A stretch of 64,000 bases of DNA from Ruminococcus flavefaciens (lineage in GTDB: Bacteria > Bacillota > Clostridia > Oscillospirales > Ruminococcaceae). The notes under the pieces were generated by a model. That model had not been told where the DNA came from, did no database searches, and worked only from the letters and a program-made list of their open reading frames with translations. Positions within the stretch are counted from its first letter, which is position 1. Each line of letters opens with the position of its first letter. The DNA is taken from assembly GCF_900119075.1 (NCBI RefSeq), contig NZ_FPIP01000001.1:434001-498000 (forward strand), written 5' to 3'. The position numbers were made by a program, and so were the translations under genes. Positions 50,396 to 58,191 of the stretch are shown here, in pieces.

Positions 50396-51481
50396 TTAAG
50401 AGTTCTTGATAAGCTCTTTTCTGAGAAGTACAAGGTCGAAAATATCAACTGCATTATCTTTATTCATGTCATATTTTTCAAGTGTTGCCTCAATATCAGC
50501 AATTCCAAGGAGATACTTCTGAAGCTCTACAAGATCAGCGACTTTATAAGAGTTTTTTTTGGTAGGTTTATTTTTCAGGTAATTATCGATCTGTTCAGCC
50601 CAGTACTCTCCCATAAGCTTGTATCCCTTGTTGTTTGGGTGAACGCCGTCCATAAGCTGAGTTTTGACATCGGTAATTACAGAAGCAACATCTGCAGAGC
50701 GCAGATAAGGACCATCTAAATCTTGTATATCAGGGCTTTCACGCTCTGATGTAATATCCCAATTGTTCGCGATTTTTACTGCTATCTTTTTTTGAACCAA
50801 AGCTGTAAGATTTGAATTATACGTAATAAGCTGTTTTATTATTTTTTCTTCTGCTTCTTCATCTGAGTAATTAGTCTGCCAGTCTGCTGAATGGCGGTAG
50901 TTGCTGAACCAGTTATAAACCTCATGACGATTCGGATCAACATCGGGGATAGTTGTTACAAAAAGAGTAGCGTTTTTTGATATATTGCCAAGTATATAGT
51001 CTATAAGCTCTTCAAGATCAGAATGAGTTTTGTTTGCGTCATAATTATCAATTATATTATTTGTGCCGATTTGAAGAATGACAATATCAGGCTTGCAGGT
51101 CTCGAGGCAGTTTGTGGATTTCAGCGTTTCAAGGATACCGTTTCTGCCGGAGTATTCCTTTATAGTATATCCGCTGTAGCCTGTATTATCGTCATCATAA
51201 GTGAAGCTTTCTCCTGTTTCATCGTCGGAAAACTCGATTTTCATATCGTTTCCCTTTGAACCGACCATATCTATATCATATCCTTTTTTAGTAAGCTCAT
51301 TATAAAAATATTTGCGATAAGAGCCTGTTACACCGTATCCGTCGGTTATCGAATCGCCTATTGCCATGATTTTTATAGGTTCTGAGCCTGTTTTATCCTC
51401 GCAGACGGCAGTTTTGTTTGAAAAAAACATTCCTGTATATGTCATAGCTAAGGCCGTCAGGATTGAGATAAACTTTTTCAT
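50396..51481 (-). CDS. SGNH/GDSL esterase with C-terminal dockerin (cellulosomal)
   Basis: A 361-aa secreted enzyme. It has a signal peptide (1-27), then an SGNH hydrolase domain (about 35-302): Ser44 in AIGDSITDGYG, Asn in LQIGTNN, and the Asp278-His281 pair in DGVHPNN. The domain resembles carbohydrate esterase family 3 acetyl-xylan esterases. Residues 312-361 are a type I dockerin: the second repeat DMNKDNAVDIFDLVLLRKEL is intact, but the first repeat has lost its DxNxDG calcium loop and keeps only VADLVELQKYLLG. It should dock onto a scaffoldin cohesin on the cell surface. Confidence 0.88.
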   Translation of the reverse strand: MKKFISILTALAMTYTGMFFSNKTAVCEDKTGSEPIKIMAIGDSITDGYGVTGSYRKYFYNELTKKGYDIDMVGSKGNDMKIEFSDDETGESFTYDDDNTGYSGYTIKEYSGRNGILETLKSTNCLETCKPDIVILQIGTNNIIDNYDANKTHSDLEELIDYILGNISKNATLFVTTIPDVDPNRHEVYNWFSNYRHSADWQTNYSDEEAEEKIIKQLITYNSNLTALVQKKIAVKIANNWDITSERESPDIQDLDGPYLRSADVASVITDVKTQLMDGVHPNNKGYKLMGEYWAEQIDNYLKNKPTKKNSYKVADLVELQKYLLGIADIEATLEKYDMNKDNAVDIFDLVLLRKELIKNS

Positions 51482-51550
51482 ATAGTCCTCCTATTGAGTT
51501 TTTTATGATTATATCATGGAAATGTTAAATTTTCAAGTAAAAAAGCAAAA

Positions 51551-51574
51551 AGCCCTACGAAAAATCGTAAGGCT
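51551..51574. terminator. terminator of tRNA-Arg
   Basis: AGCC-TACGA/TCGTA-GGCT stem (one mismatch) flanked by A/T runs, 5 bp beyond the tRNA 3' end. Confidence 0.75.
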
Positions 51575-51578
51575 TTTT

Positions 51579-51655
51579 TGGCGTGCCTGGAGGGATTCGA
51601 ACCCCCGACCTACTGGTTCGTAGCCAGTCACTCTATCCAGCTGAGCTACAAGCAC
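51579..51655 (-). tRNA. tRNA-Arg (anticodon ACG)
   Basis: Complete cloverleaf on the minus strand: acceptor GTGCTTG/CAGGCAC, D arm GTAGCTCAGCTGGATAGAG, anticodon stem ACTGG/CCAGT with loop CTACGAA (anticodon ACG), T-loop GGTTCGAATCC, and an encoded CCA end. ACG is normally edited to ICG by TadA and reads CGN codons. Confidence 0.97.
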
Positions 51656-51790
51656 ATCGTTTGATGACTTAAATATTATATCATGATATTACAGAAATGT
51701 CAACAACAAATCAAAAAAACGTCAAGTTGCACTAAATATTTTTGCAATTGTTGGCTTATAGACTGATTTTATAAAAAAGGCGGAAAAGCC

Positions 51791-51819
51791 TTGACAACCA
51801 AGCTAAAAATTGATATAAT
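51791..51819 (+). promoter_or_regulatory. sigma-A promoter of tRNA-Lys
   Basis: TTGACA (51791-51796) and TATAAT (51814-51819), both consensus, with a 17-bp spacer, 13 bp before the tRNA. Confidence 0.92.
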
Positions 51820-51831
51820 TATTTTTGTTGT

Positions 51832-51907
51832 GAGACATTAGCTCAGTCGGTAGAGCATACGCCTTTTAAGCGTAGGGTCGAGGGTTCAAATCCCTCATGT
51901 CTCACCA
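51832..51907 (+). tRNA. tRNA-Lys (anticodon TTT)
   Basis: Cloverleaf on the plus strand: acceptor GAGACAT/ATGTCTC, TA spacer, D-stem GCTC, anticodon stem TACGC/GCGTA with loop CTTTTAA (anticodon TTT), T-loop GGTTCAAATCC and an encoded ACCA end. Confidence 0.97.
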
Positions 51908-51908
51908 G

Positions 51909-51935
51909 CGCCTCGGCAATAGTCGGGGCGTTTTT
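51909..51935 (+). terminator. terminator of tRNA-Lys
   Basis: CGCCTCG/CGGGGCG stem (one G-T pair) followed by five T. Confidence 0.85.
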
Positions 51936-52022
51936 ATTTTACCTCATATATGCCTTTATTACGGTCATGCTCGGAGTGAAGGCATTTTATTTTATGTCAG
52001 GACACTATTTTTGATAAAAAAA

Positions 52023-52044
52023 TCCCCTTGAATCATCAAGGGGG
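52023..52044 (-). terminator. terminator of the Spo0A-C gene
   Basis: TCCCCTTG/CAAGGGGG-type stem with a seven-T run on the minus strand. The stem is nearly the same as that at 58155-58181. Confidence 0.8.
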
Positions 52045-52085
52045 AAATCAAATAAATAATAGCCTCAATCCTATGATATATTACA

Positions 52086-52445
52086 TTACAGGAGATCTGC
52101 GCAATTGATCCTTATCCACTCGGAAACAGTGGAAATAAAGACAGAATTTGTTGGAATATCGTTTGTACTTTGCAAAGTGTTCATAAAAATCTTTTCTGCA
52201 AGCTCCTCATTATGACGATACCAGCCTGACTTGATTGCATGCCTGACGGCTCTTTCTATTGAACATTCAGAAGTCTGGTATTTGTCTGCGAGCTTGGCGT
52301 AAAGCGTTTTACTGAAATTCGTTATGTGCTCGTTTGATGTCACACACATGAAGATCACGTCTCGCAGATAGTGGTATCCTTTTGTGTTAGGAGCTATTCC
52401 GAGATTCAGAAGAGTTTTTACAATTATTGCTACAACGTTATTCAT
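52086..52445 (-). CDS. stand-alone Spo0A C-terminal (DNA-binding) domain protein
   Basis: A 119-aa protein that is a Spo0A effector domain with no receiver domain. It keeps LLNLGIAPNTKGYHYLRDVI, TLYAKLADKYQT, IERAVRHAIKSGWYR and PTNSVFIS, in the order seen in Spo0A, whose full length is near 260 aa. In the recognition helix the usual SRVERA reads CSIERA, so a conserved Arg is Ser. No phospho-acceptor Asp exists, so it cannot be switched by the phosphorelay in the usual way. It starts the transcript from the promoter at 52481-52509, upstream of which are four GNCGA boxes. Confidence 0.85.
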   Translation of the reverse strand: MNNVVAIIVKTLLNLGIAPNTKGYHYLRDVIFMCVTSNEHITNFSKTLYAKLADKYQTSECSIERAVRHAIKSGWYRHNEELAEKIFMNTLQSTNDIPTNSVFISTVSEWIRINCADLL

Positions 52446-52480
52446 TTGGCTTTCGCACTCCTTTTAGCAATGATAGTATA

Positions 52481-52509
52481 ATTATAGCATAATTGTTATA
52501 AAATGGTAA
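52481..52509 (-). promoter_or_regulatory. promoter of the Spo0A-C gene
   Basis: Minus-strand TTACCA (52504-52509), 17-bp spacer ending TATGC, and TATAAT (52481-52486). The TGC extended -10 and weak -35 suggest an activated promoter. Confidence 0.65.
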
Positions 52510-52520
52510 GGGTTAATTGC

Positions 52521-52560
52521 GTCGATTATTGACGAGTTTTGTCGAATAATGTCGATTAAT
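52521..52560. promoter_or_regulatory. four 0A-box-like repeats at exact 10-bp spacing
   Basis: Plus-strand units GTCGATTATT, GACGAGTTTT, GTCGAATAAT and GTCGATTAAT follow one another. The third lies in TTTGTCGAATA, a near match to the Spo0A box TTTGTCGAAAA. They lie immediately upstream of the -35 (about -47 to -86), the position of activating 0A boxes. Confidence 0.7.
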
Positions 52561-52562
52561 TA

Positions 52563-52590
52563 AAAAAGAGCAGCATAGCTGCTCTTTTTT
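52563..52590. terminator. terminator after the acyl-CoA synthetase gene
   Basis: AAAGAGCAGC/GCTGCTCTTT stem with A- and T-runs on both sides. Confidence 0.88.
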
Positions 52591-52591
52591 A

Positions 52592-54226
52592 TCAGTTTTT
52601 GATCTGTTTTGCAACAAGGCTTTCGCCGCAGTAAATGGAACGAAGCTTTGGCTTCTCAATTTTTCCTGTGGGATTTCTCGGAACATCTGCAAATATGATC
52701 TTGTGAGGTCTCTTGTATCTTGGAAGTTTCTGGCAGAATGAAGTGATATCCTCTTCTGTACAGGTATGATCTTCCTTAATGGAAATAATAGCTGCTGCGA
52801 TCTCACCAAGTCTCTTGTCAGGGAGTCCTATAACAGCTACGTCCTTGATAGCAGGGTGACTTCTGAGGAAATCCTCTATCTGTACAGGGTACAGATTCTC
52901 GCCGCCGCTGATGATAACGTCTTTCTTACGGTCAACGAGGTAAATAAAGCCGTCTTCGTCCTCCTGAGCCATATCGCCTGTGTAAAGCCAGCCGTCCTTT
53001 AATGTCTCCGCAGTAGCTTTTTCGTCACGATAATAACACTTCATAACTCCGGGACCTTTAACAAGAAGCTCGCCGACCTGTCCGCGTTCAACGGCATTAC
53101 CGTTTTCATCGGCTATTTTTACTTCCCAGCCATAGCCAGCCTTTCCGATAGCACCTACCTTGTGTATGTTTTCAACACCAAGATGAACGCAGCCAGGTCC
53201 TATAGACTCGCTGAGTCCGTAGTTTGTATCGTATTGGTGCTTGGGGAATACTTTCTTCCAGCGTGCGATAAGCGACGGAGGTACAGGCTGAGCACCGATG
53301 TGCATAAGTCTCCACTGATCGAGGTCGTAATCCTCGAGATTGATATCTCCCCTGTCTATAGCGTCAAGAATATCCTGCGCCCACGGAACAAGAAGCCATA
53401 CTATTGTACAGCCTTCTTCAGAAACAGTTTCGATAATCGACTTTGGCTTTACGCCTTTAAGCAGAACAGCTTTGCTTCCTGAATAAAGGCTGCCAAACCA
53501 GTGCATTTTTGCGCCTGTATGATAAAGCGGAGGAATACAAAGGAATATATCGTCCCTTGTCTGTCCGTGATGATTCTGTTCTACCTTAGCTGAGTGCATA
53601 AGGCTTGTATGGTCGTGGAGAATCGCCTTTGGGAATCCTGTAGTTCCTGATGAGAAGTAAATTGCTGCATTATCATCATCTGTGATCTTTACGTCAGGTG
53701 CTGTACTTGCACAGTTAGCAACAAGGCTGTCATAGTGCTCTGCAAATGAAGGACATCCCTCGCCTACGTAGAAAAGAAGACGATTCTTGCTTATCTCATC
53801 GGCTATTTCCTCGATTCGTCCGATAAACTCAGGTCCGAATACAAGAATATCTACCTCTGCAAGGTCGAGACAATACTTTATCTCGTCAGCTGTATATCTG
53901 AAATTAAGCGGCACAGCAAGAGCGCCTGCTTTAAGAATACCAAAGTAGATAGGGAGCCATTCGAGGCAGTTCATAAGAAGGATTCCGACCTTATCGCCCT
54001 TTTTGACGCCTCTTTCTAATAACATATTTGCGAAGCGGTTAGCTTTTTCGTCAAAAACCTTCCATGTTATCTCGCGTCTGTAATGACATTCGGGATTTGG
54101 CTCGATAAGCTCATATTCTTTCCATGTAATTCGTCTTACCTCTGTTATCTCGGGATTTACTTCTACCAGAGCAACATCAGTACCGTATAATTTAGCGTTT
54201 CGTTCAAGTAATTCTGTTATTGGCAT
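52592..54226 (-). CDS. acyl-CoA synthetase (AMP-forming)
   Basis: A 544-aa ANL-superfamily adenylating ligase. The P-loop-like motif YFSSGTTGFPKAIL lies near residue 190, the adenylate motif YGLSES near 320, the hinge region GDMAQEDEDGFIYLVDRKKD near 430, and PTGKIEKPKL with the catalytic Lys near the C-terminus. The N-terminus has a paired RITWKEYELIEPNP and REITWKVFDEKANR insert that I recall from Clostridia members. It probably activates a medium or long fatty acid; the substrate is unproven. It is a single gene. Confidence 0.88.
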   Translation of the reverse strand: MPITELLERNAKLYGTDVALVEVNPEITEVRRITWKEYELIEPNPECHYRREITWKVFDEKANRFANMLLERGVKKGDKVGILLMNCLEWLPIYFGILKAGALAVPLNFRYTADEIKYCLDLAEVDILVFGPEFIGRIEEIADEISKNRLLFYVGEGCPSFAEHYDSLVANCASTAPDVKITDDDNAAIYFSSGTTGFPKAILHDHTSLMHSAKVEQNHHGQTRDDIFLCIPPLYHTGAKMHWFGSLYSGSKAVLLKGVKPKSIIETVSEEGCTIVWLLVPWAQDILDAIDRGDINLEDYDLDQWRLMHIGAQPVPPSLIARWKKVFPKHQYDTNYGLSESIGPGCVHLGVENIHKVGAIGKAGYGWEVKIADENGNAVERGQVGELLVKGPGVMKCYYRDEKATAETLKDGWLYTGDMAQEDEDGFIYLVDRKKDVIISGGENLYPVQIEDFLRSHPAIKDVAVIGLPDKRLGEIAAAIISIKEDHTCTEEDITSFCQKLPRYKRPHKIIFADVPRNPTGKIEKPKLRSIYCGESLVAKQIKN

Positions 54227-54400
54227 TATAATGTTCCTTTCTGACTATGCTGCTTTTCTGCTTTTATGTTTAAAAGGCAAAAAGCTGCAAAGCGATAAAC
54301 TATTTTTATTTTATCACAAAAAAGCGAAAAAGTAAATACTTCTTAAGCTCATTTTTGAACAAATTGGAACGGCTGTTTTTCAGCAAGTTGCATAAAACAA

Positions 54401-54425
54401 GGCGCATTAATGAAACTAATGCGCC
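54401..54425 (-). terminator. terminator after the zinc-ribbon gene
   Basis: GGCGCATTA/TAATGCGCC stem; T-rich on the minus strand afterwards. Confidence 0.82.
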
Positions 54426-54433
54426 TTCGATCA

Positions 54434-54847
54434 TTATTCTACTGTTACATCTGAAACTGTCTCGGTTTCAGCTTCTTCAACTTTTTTACCGCATTTATCG
54501 CAGTAAACCTGCTCTCTGCGTATCTGAGAACCGCAATTTGTACAGAATACCTTGTCTTCGAGAGACATGAGCTCAGCTTTAAGATCGTCAAGTTTTAGTG
54601 TTTTTTCCTTGATGTCGTTTATTGTTGTGATAAACTCACTGTCAGGATCGCTGCAAATCTTTTCGTACATTACCTTTCCGAGCTCTATGTAGTCTGTATT
54701 GATGTCAGATTCAACGCGAGCCATTTCGCGCTTTATCTTAGTCTTTTCTGCAAATCTCTTAGAGCTGTTTGAAACTGTTTTTGCTCCGCGCTCAACAGAT
54801 TCTCCGAATTTTCCTGCAAAATCCTTTACTGAATCAACAAATCCCAT
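54434..54847 (-). CDS. helical protein with C-terminal zinc ribbon
   Basis: A 137-aa protein. A helical, coiled-coil-prone N-terminal part (residues 1-95, Lys/Glu-rich) is followed by a zinc ribbon CTNCGSQI and YCDKCGKKV (about 100-125) and an acidic tail. Many Clostridia have such proteins, and their role is unknown. It has AGGAGG 8 bp upstream and stands as the last gene before pdp in the minus direction. Confidence 0.7.
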   Translation of the reverse strand: MGFVDSVKDFAGKFGESVERGAKTVSNSSKRFAEKTKIKREMARVESDINTDYIELGKVMYEKICSDPDSEFITTINDIKEKTLKLDDLKAELMSLEDKVFCTNCGSQIRREQVYCDKCGKKVEEAETETVSDVTVE

Positions 54848-54883
54848 ATTTATGACCTCCTGTTATGTTTTAGAGTAATTATA

Positions 54884-56158
54884 TTACGTATAACTTGGCT
54901 TTTCGGTTATCTCAAATTTGACTGCATTCAGAGCTCTTACCGCAGCGTCCGAAAAATCGCTGCAAACTGTTGAATACAGAGTCATTATGATGTCATCGGC
55001 AGCAAGCTGATCGCCAACATCACAGTTCATGACGATACCTGCGCTCATGTCGATCTTATCGGTCTTATTAAGTCTTCCTGCGCCGAGCAGCAGAGATGTC
55101 ATGCCCAGCTCCTCACAGTTGAACCCCAGTATCTTCATTCCCTTTGTAGCTCTTATCTCGTATTTTAGGAGCGGCTTCGGAAGCAGTGAAGTATCATCAC
55201 ATATCTTTTCGTTTCCGCCCTGTAGCTTGATAGTTTCACGAAGAACATCAAGTGCTCTGCCCGATGAAACGGCGTCTTCAGCCATTTTTCTGCATTCTGC
55301 ATTAGTTCCTTTGCCTGCAAGCTCTAATAAATCAGCTGCAAGCTCTATGCAAACATCATACAGCTTACCCTTTGATTTCCCTTGCAGAAGCTCTACCGCT
55401 TCTTTAACTTCAAGAGCGTTTCCGATGTTTTTACCGAGCGGCGTATTCATGTCAGTTACGACAGCTTTGCACTTCTTCCCTGCTGATCTGCCTGCTTTTT
55501 CCATAAGAACCGCAAGCTTTTCAGCGTCCTCTTTGGTTTTCATGAAAGCTCCCGTGCCGTATTTTACGTCGAGAACAAGACAATCCGCGTTCATAGCGAG
55601 CTTTTTGCTCATTATACTTGCACAGATAAGCGGTATACTGTCGACCGTACCTGTTGCGTTTCTGAGTGCGTACATTTTTTTATCAGCAGGACAAAATTCT
55701 CCTGACTGAGAGATGATCGAGAAGCCTGTTTTTCTGAGTATTGCCTCAAACTCGTCCAGAGGCAGATCAGTTCTGTACCCCTCGATACTTTCAAGCTTGT
55801 CAATAGTTCCGCCCGTATGACCTAAGCCGCGTCCTGACATTTTTGCCATGCATACTCCGCAGGCAGCTGCGATAGGTCCGATGATAAGAGATGTTTTATC
55901 TCCGACTCCTCCTGTACTGTGCTTGTCCACAGTAAACGGGATATTCAGATGCAATATATCTCCGCTGTCGCGCATTGCTGCTGTAAGAGCAAATGTCTCT
56001 TTTTCGGTAAGTCCGTTAAGGCACACAGCCATAAGCCACGCAGACATCTGATAATCGGGGATTTCATCATTAGTATAGCCTTTTACAAGCCATGCTATCT
56101 CTTCTTCGTTAAGTTCCTGTGATTTTTTAGTTTTATTGATTATATCGATGATATTCAT
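54884..56158 (-). CDS. pdp: pyrimidine-nucleoside phosphorylase
   Basis: Phosphorolyses uridine and thymidine to base plus (deoxy)ribose-1-phosphate. Signatures KHSTGGVGDKTSLI and MSGRGLGHTGGTIDKLESI are those of the thymidine/pyrimidine phosphorylase family. I use ATG 56158, directly after AGGAGGTGG, which gives 424 aa; a longer frame of ten codons lacks a site. Together with cdd in this window it gives a pyrimidine salvage capacity. Whether it prefers thymidine or uridine is not readable. Confidence 0.93.
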   Translation of the reverse strand: MNIIDIINKTKKSQELNEEEIAWLVKGYTNDEIPDYQMSAWLMAVCLNGLTEKETFALTAAMRDSGDILHLNIPFTVDKHSTGGVGDKTSLIIGPIAAACGVCMAKMSGRGLGHTGGTIDKLESIEGYRTDLPLDEFEAILRKTGFSIISQSGEFCPADKKMYALRNATGTVDSIPLICASIMSKKLAMNADCLVLDVKYGTGAFMKTKEDAEKLAVLMEKAGRSAGKKCKAVVTDMNTPLGKNIGNALEVKEAVELLQGKSKGKLYDVCIELAADLLELAGKGTNAECRKMAEDAVSSGRALDVLRETIKLQGGNEKICDDTSLLPKPLLKYEIRATKGMKILGFNCEELGMTSLLLGAGRLNKTDKIDMSAGIVMNCDVGDQLAADDIIMTLYSTVCSDFSDAAVRALNAVKFEITEKPSYT

Positions 56159-56234
56159 GATCCACCTCCTATACATATATTTTACCATTATTATCGTAAT
56201 AATTCAATAGTTTTTGTGAAATAAGCCTTTGAAT

Positions 56235-56489
56235 TTACAAAAAATTCATTATTACAATAAATACAACAAAAGGAACTCCAAGGATAAGACTTCCGAGTAT
56301 ATTGAAAAGATTAAGAGGAACATTTGCTCCGAATAAAGCTCCGTATTTATTGACAATAAAGAGCGCGGCTCCGCCTGTAAATGCGCCTATAATAAAGGAT
56401 AACAGCTTTTTTTGCCGCCTGAAATAATATATCATCATTATAATGACTACGATTCCGCACAGTATTTTAAACACCATTTCAATATCCAT
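56235..56489 (-). CDS. BofA-like membrane protein (pro-sigma-K processing inhibitor family)
   Basis: An 84-aa protein with two or three spans. The family pattern is seen in the C-terminal half: FTGGAALFIVNKYG, then ANVPLNLFNILGSLILGVPF. In B. subtilis BofA restrains SpoIVFB cleavage of pro-sigma-K at the forespore membrane. No SpoIVFB or sigma-K gene is in this window. It is the last of a four-gene minus-strand run with three small unknown genes. Confidence 0.72.
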   Translation of the reverse strand: MDIEMVFKILCGIVVIIMMIYYFRRQKKLLSFIIGAFTGGAALFIVNKYGALFGANVPLNLFNILGSLILGVPFVVFIVIMNFL

Positions 56490-56499
56490 ATTTTACCTC

Positions 56500-56808
56500 T
56501 CACATCAGTATATATCCAAGTGCGATAATAAGTTTGATATCTGCACCTTCTTTTATAAGCATATATAGTATGGCAGCGATAAGAAGCTTGTCACTATCTA
56601 TGCCGCCGTCGAGAAATTCATCGATAAGGCTGTCAAAAATACGGCTTTTTGCATTTTTGTCCTCATGCTGTTCCGAAAAATGCTCGCTTTTTTCTTTTTG
56701 GCATATATCAGGCGGCAGGTCGACAGCGGTATTATGCCCTGTACTGTGATACAGCCTAAAACAGTTCATATCAGTATGCTTTGGTGATCTTTCTCCGTAT
56801 ACCGCCAT
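56500..56808 (-). CDS. uncharacterised small protein (102 aa)
   Basis: I do not recognise this. It has a hydrophilic His/Cys-containing head, an acidic helical middle (IFDSLIDEFLDGGID) and a hydrophobic C-terminus (about 72-102, KLLIAAILYMLIKEGADIKLIIALGYILM in two short stretches). It could be tail-anchored. It lies 10 bp before the bofA-like gene and 16 bp after the next gene, so it is part of a small operon; a GGAGGCG-type site precedes the ATG. Confidence 0.55.
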   Translation of the reverse strand: MAVYGERSPKHTDMNCFRLYHSTGHNTAVDLPPDICQKEKSEHFSEQHEDKNAKSRIFDSLIDEFLDGGIDSDKLLIAAILYMLIKEGADIKLIIALGYILM

Positions 56809-56824
56809 CGGCTCGCCTCCTTTC

Positions 56825-57178
56825 TTAAATCAGCTCCTGCAAAAGACCGCTTTCTTTTGCAATATTCCAAATAGCAAGTAGTTTTAAAAGCTTTAACGCT
56901 TTATCAACACGCTTTTGCTTTTCTGCACTGAGATGTGGTTTTAAAGCCAGAAGCAGATCAGCATTTTTGTCCTGTTTTGAAGCTTCGCCGATAAGACTTG
57001 TCAGCTTTAGCATTGAAGCTATATCAGGCTGTTCTTCGGTTGTGGCATTATCAGCTTTTTCTGCTTTTTCACCGCTCTTTTCACTGTCTGAGACCAGCAT
57101 TTGCGCCAGCTCGGACAGTTGCTTCACGCTTTCCTCGTCTGACAGCAGCTCGCTGATCTTGCCCATTATATCGTCCAT
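56825..57178 (-). CDS. uncharacterised helical protein (117 aa)
   Basis: No family recognised. The protein is helical, with an acidic Lys/Glu/Ala-rich linker (residues 33-50) between an N-terminal helix pair (DDIMGKISELLSDEESVKQL) and a C-terminal helix pair ending GLLQELI. It is soluble. It lies 1 bp after the next gene ends, so translational coupling is likely. Confidence 0.6.
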   Translation of the reverse strand: MDDIMGKISELLSDEESVKQLSELAQMLVSDSEKSGEKAEKADNATTEEQPDIASMLKLTSLIGEASKQDKNADLLLALKPHLSAEKQKRVDKALKLLKLLAIWNIAKESGLLQELI

Positions 57179-57179
57179 T

Positions 57180-57428
57180 TTATTTCTTTCCGCCCGAAAG
57201 CTTCTCGTAAAGCGCTTTTGCCTGCGGCGTACTCATCATCTTTTCAACAATTTTAGGATTATTCACTGCTTGTTGAAATCTTGCCGCGTCATTTCTGTTC
57301 ATCGCAGAGAGCGCACTGTCAAATTTGCCTTCTTCAAGCTCTGCACGTAATTTCTCTGGCGGAACTCCTATCTTTTTGCTCACAACATTAAGAAGTCCCG
57401 ATATCTTATTAGGATCGATATTGTTCAT
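57180..57428 (-). CDS. uncharacterised small helical protein (82 aa)
   Basis: No family recognised. It begins MNNIDPNKISGLLNVVSKKI and consists of four or so helices, ending in a basic SGGKK tail. I use ATG 57428, with GGAGG 5 bp upstream; an ATG four codons earlier overlaps that site. It leads the four-gene run to the bofA-like gene. Confidence 0.6.
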   Translation of the reverse strand: MNNIDPNKISGLLNVVSKKIGVPPEKLRAELEEGKFDSALSAMNRNDAARFQQAVNNPKIVEKMMSTPQAKALYEKLSGGKK

Positions 57429-57559
57429 AGCTGCCTCCATAAAAACTTGATATATACAATAATATATTGTATTTACTGATAAAATATGTTTTTAATGCCT
57501 GTACCTGCCGCATTTTTGCGATTTTAACAAACAAGGCTATATTTTTTTGATAATACCTG

Positions 57560-57588
57560 TTGATTTTTTCAAAAAACTATGTTATAAT
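57560..57588 (+). promoter_or_regulatory. sigma-A promoter of the phosphodiesterase gene
   Basis: TTGATT (57560-57565) and TATAAT (57583-57588) with a 17-bp spacer, the same hexamers as the DUF1292 and 6S promoters. Confidence 0.75.
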
Positions 57589-57617
57589 ATGGTATAAACT
57601 TCTTAGGAGGGATATAA

Positions 57618-58103
57618 TTGCGCATTGTTGTAATATCAGACACACACGGTAATTCTTATGCTCTTGAAAGTGTTATTATGCGAAATACTGACGCAGACTG
57701 GATAATCCATCTTGGTGACGGTGAACGCGAGCTTGATAATTTTATCCTGTCTCATCAGAGAATGGCTCCTAAGATAATCCATGTTGCAGGCAACTGCGAT
57801 TTTGACAGTTTAAGCGACGATTACTTCGTTCTTCCACTTATAGGTCATAAGCTTCTCGCTACCCACGGTCATCTTTACGGTGTAGGCTGCTCACTTGACA
57901 AACTAAAAGCGCTTGCAGCTGCCAATGAATGTGATATCATTCTTTTCGGGCATACTCATGAGCGCTACCAAAGCTTTGAGGACGGATTCTATATCATGAA
58001 CCCAGGCAGCGCTTCTATCCCACGAGACGGTGCAAAGCCGTCATTCGGGCATATTGATATTACTCCCGAGGGTGATGTTGTCACCAATATCGTTAATGTC
58101 TGA
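57618..58103 (+). CDS. YfcE/MJ0936-type phosphodiesterase
   Basis: A 161-aa metallophosphodiesterase. The metal motifs are all present: DTHGN (residue 8 on), LGDGERE, AGNCDFD, THGH and FGHTHER. The small size matches YfcE/MJ0936, which act on artificial phosphodiesters; the natural substrate is unknown. Start is TTG 57618, 7 bp after AGGAGGG. It is monocistronic, with its own promoter and terminator. Confidence 0.87.
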   Translation: MRIVVISDTHGNSYALESVIMRNTDADWIIHLGDGERELDNFILSHQRMAPKIIHVAGNCDFDSLSDDYFVLPLIGHKLLATHGHLYGVGCSLDKLKALAAANECDIILFGHTHERYQSFEDGFYIMNPGSASIPRDGAKPSFGHIDITPEGDVVTNIVNV

Positions 58104-58154
58104 TACTCCCTGCTTATATTTTATGCAGATCATATTTTATTGTTACATAAGAAA

Positions 58155-58181
58155 ATCCCCTTGAATCAACTTCAAGGGGAT
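58155..58181. terminator. bidirectional intrinsic terminator
   Basis: ATCCCCTTGAA/TTCAAGGGGAT stem between two convergent genes. Confidence 0.9.
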
Positions 58182-58191
58182 AATTTTATTT

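Noticed and set aside
51579..51907. Integration hot spot at the two tRNA genes
   Set aside because: No integrase, direct repeat of the tRNA 3' end or atypical genes flank them.
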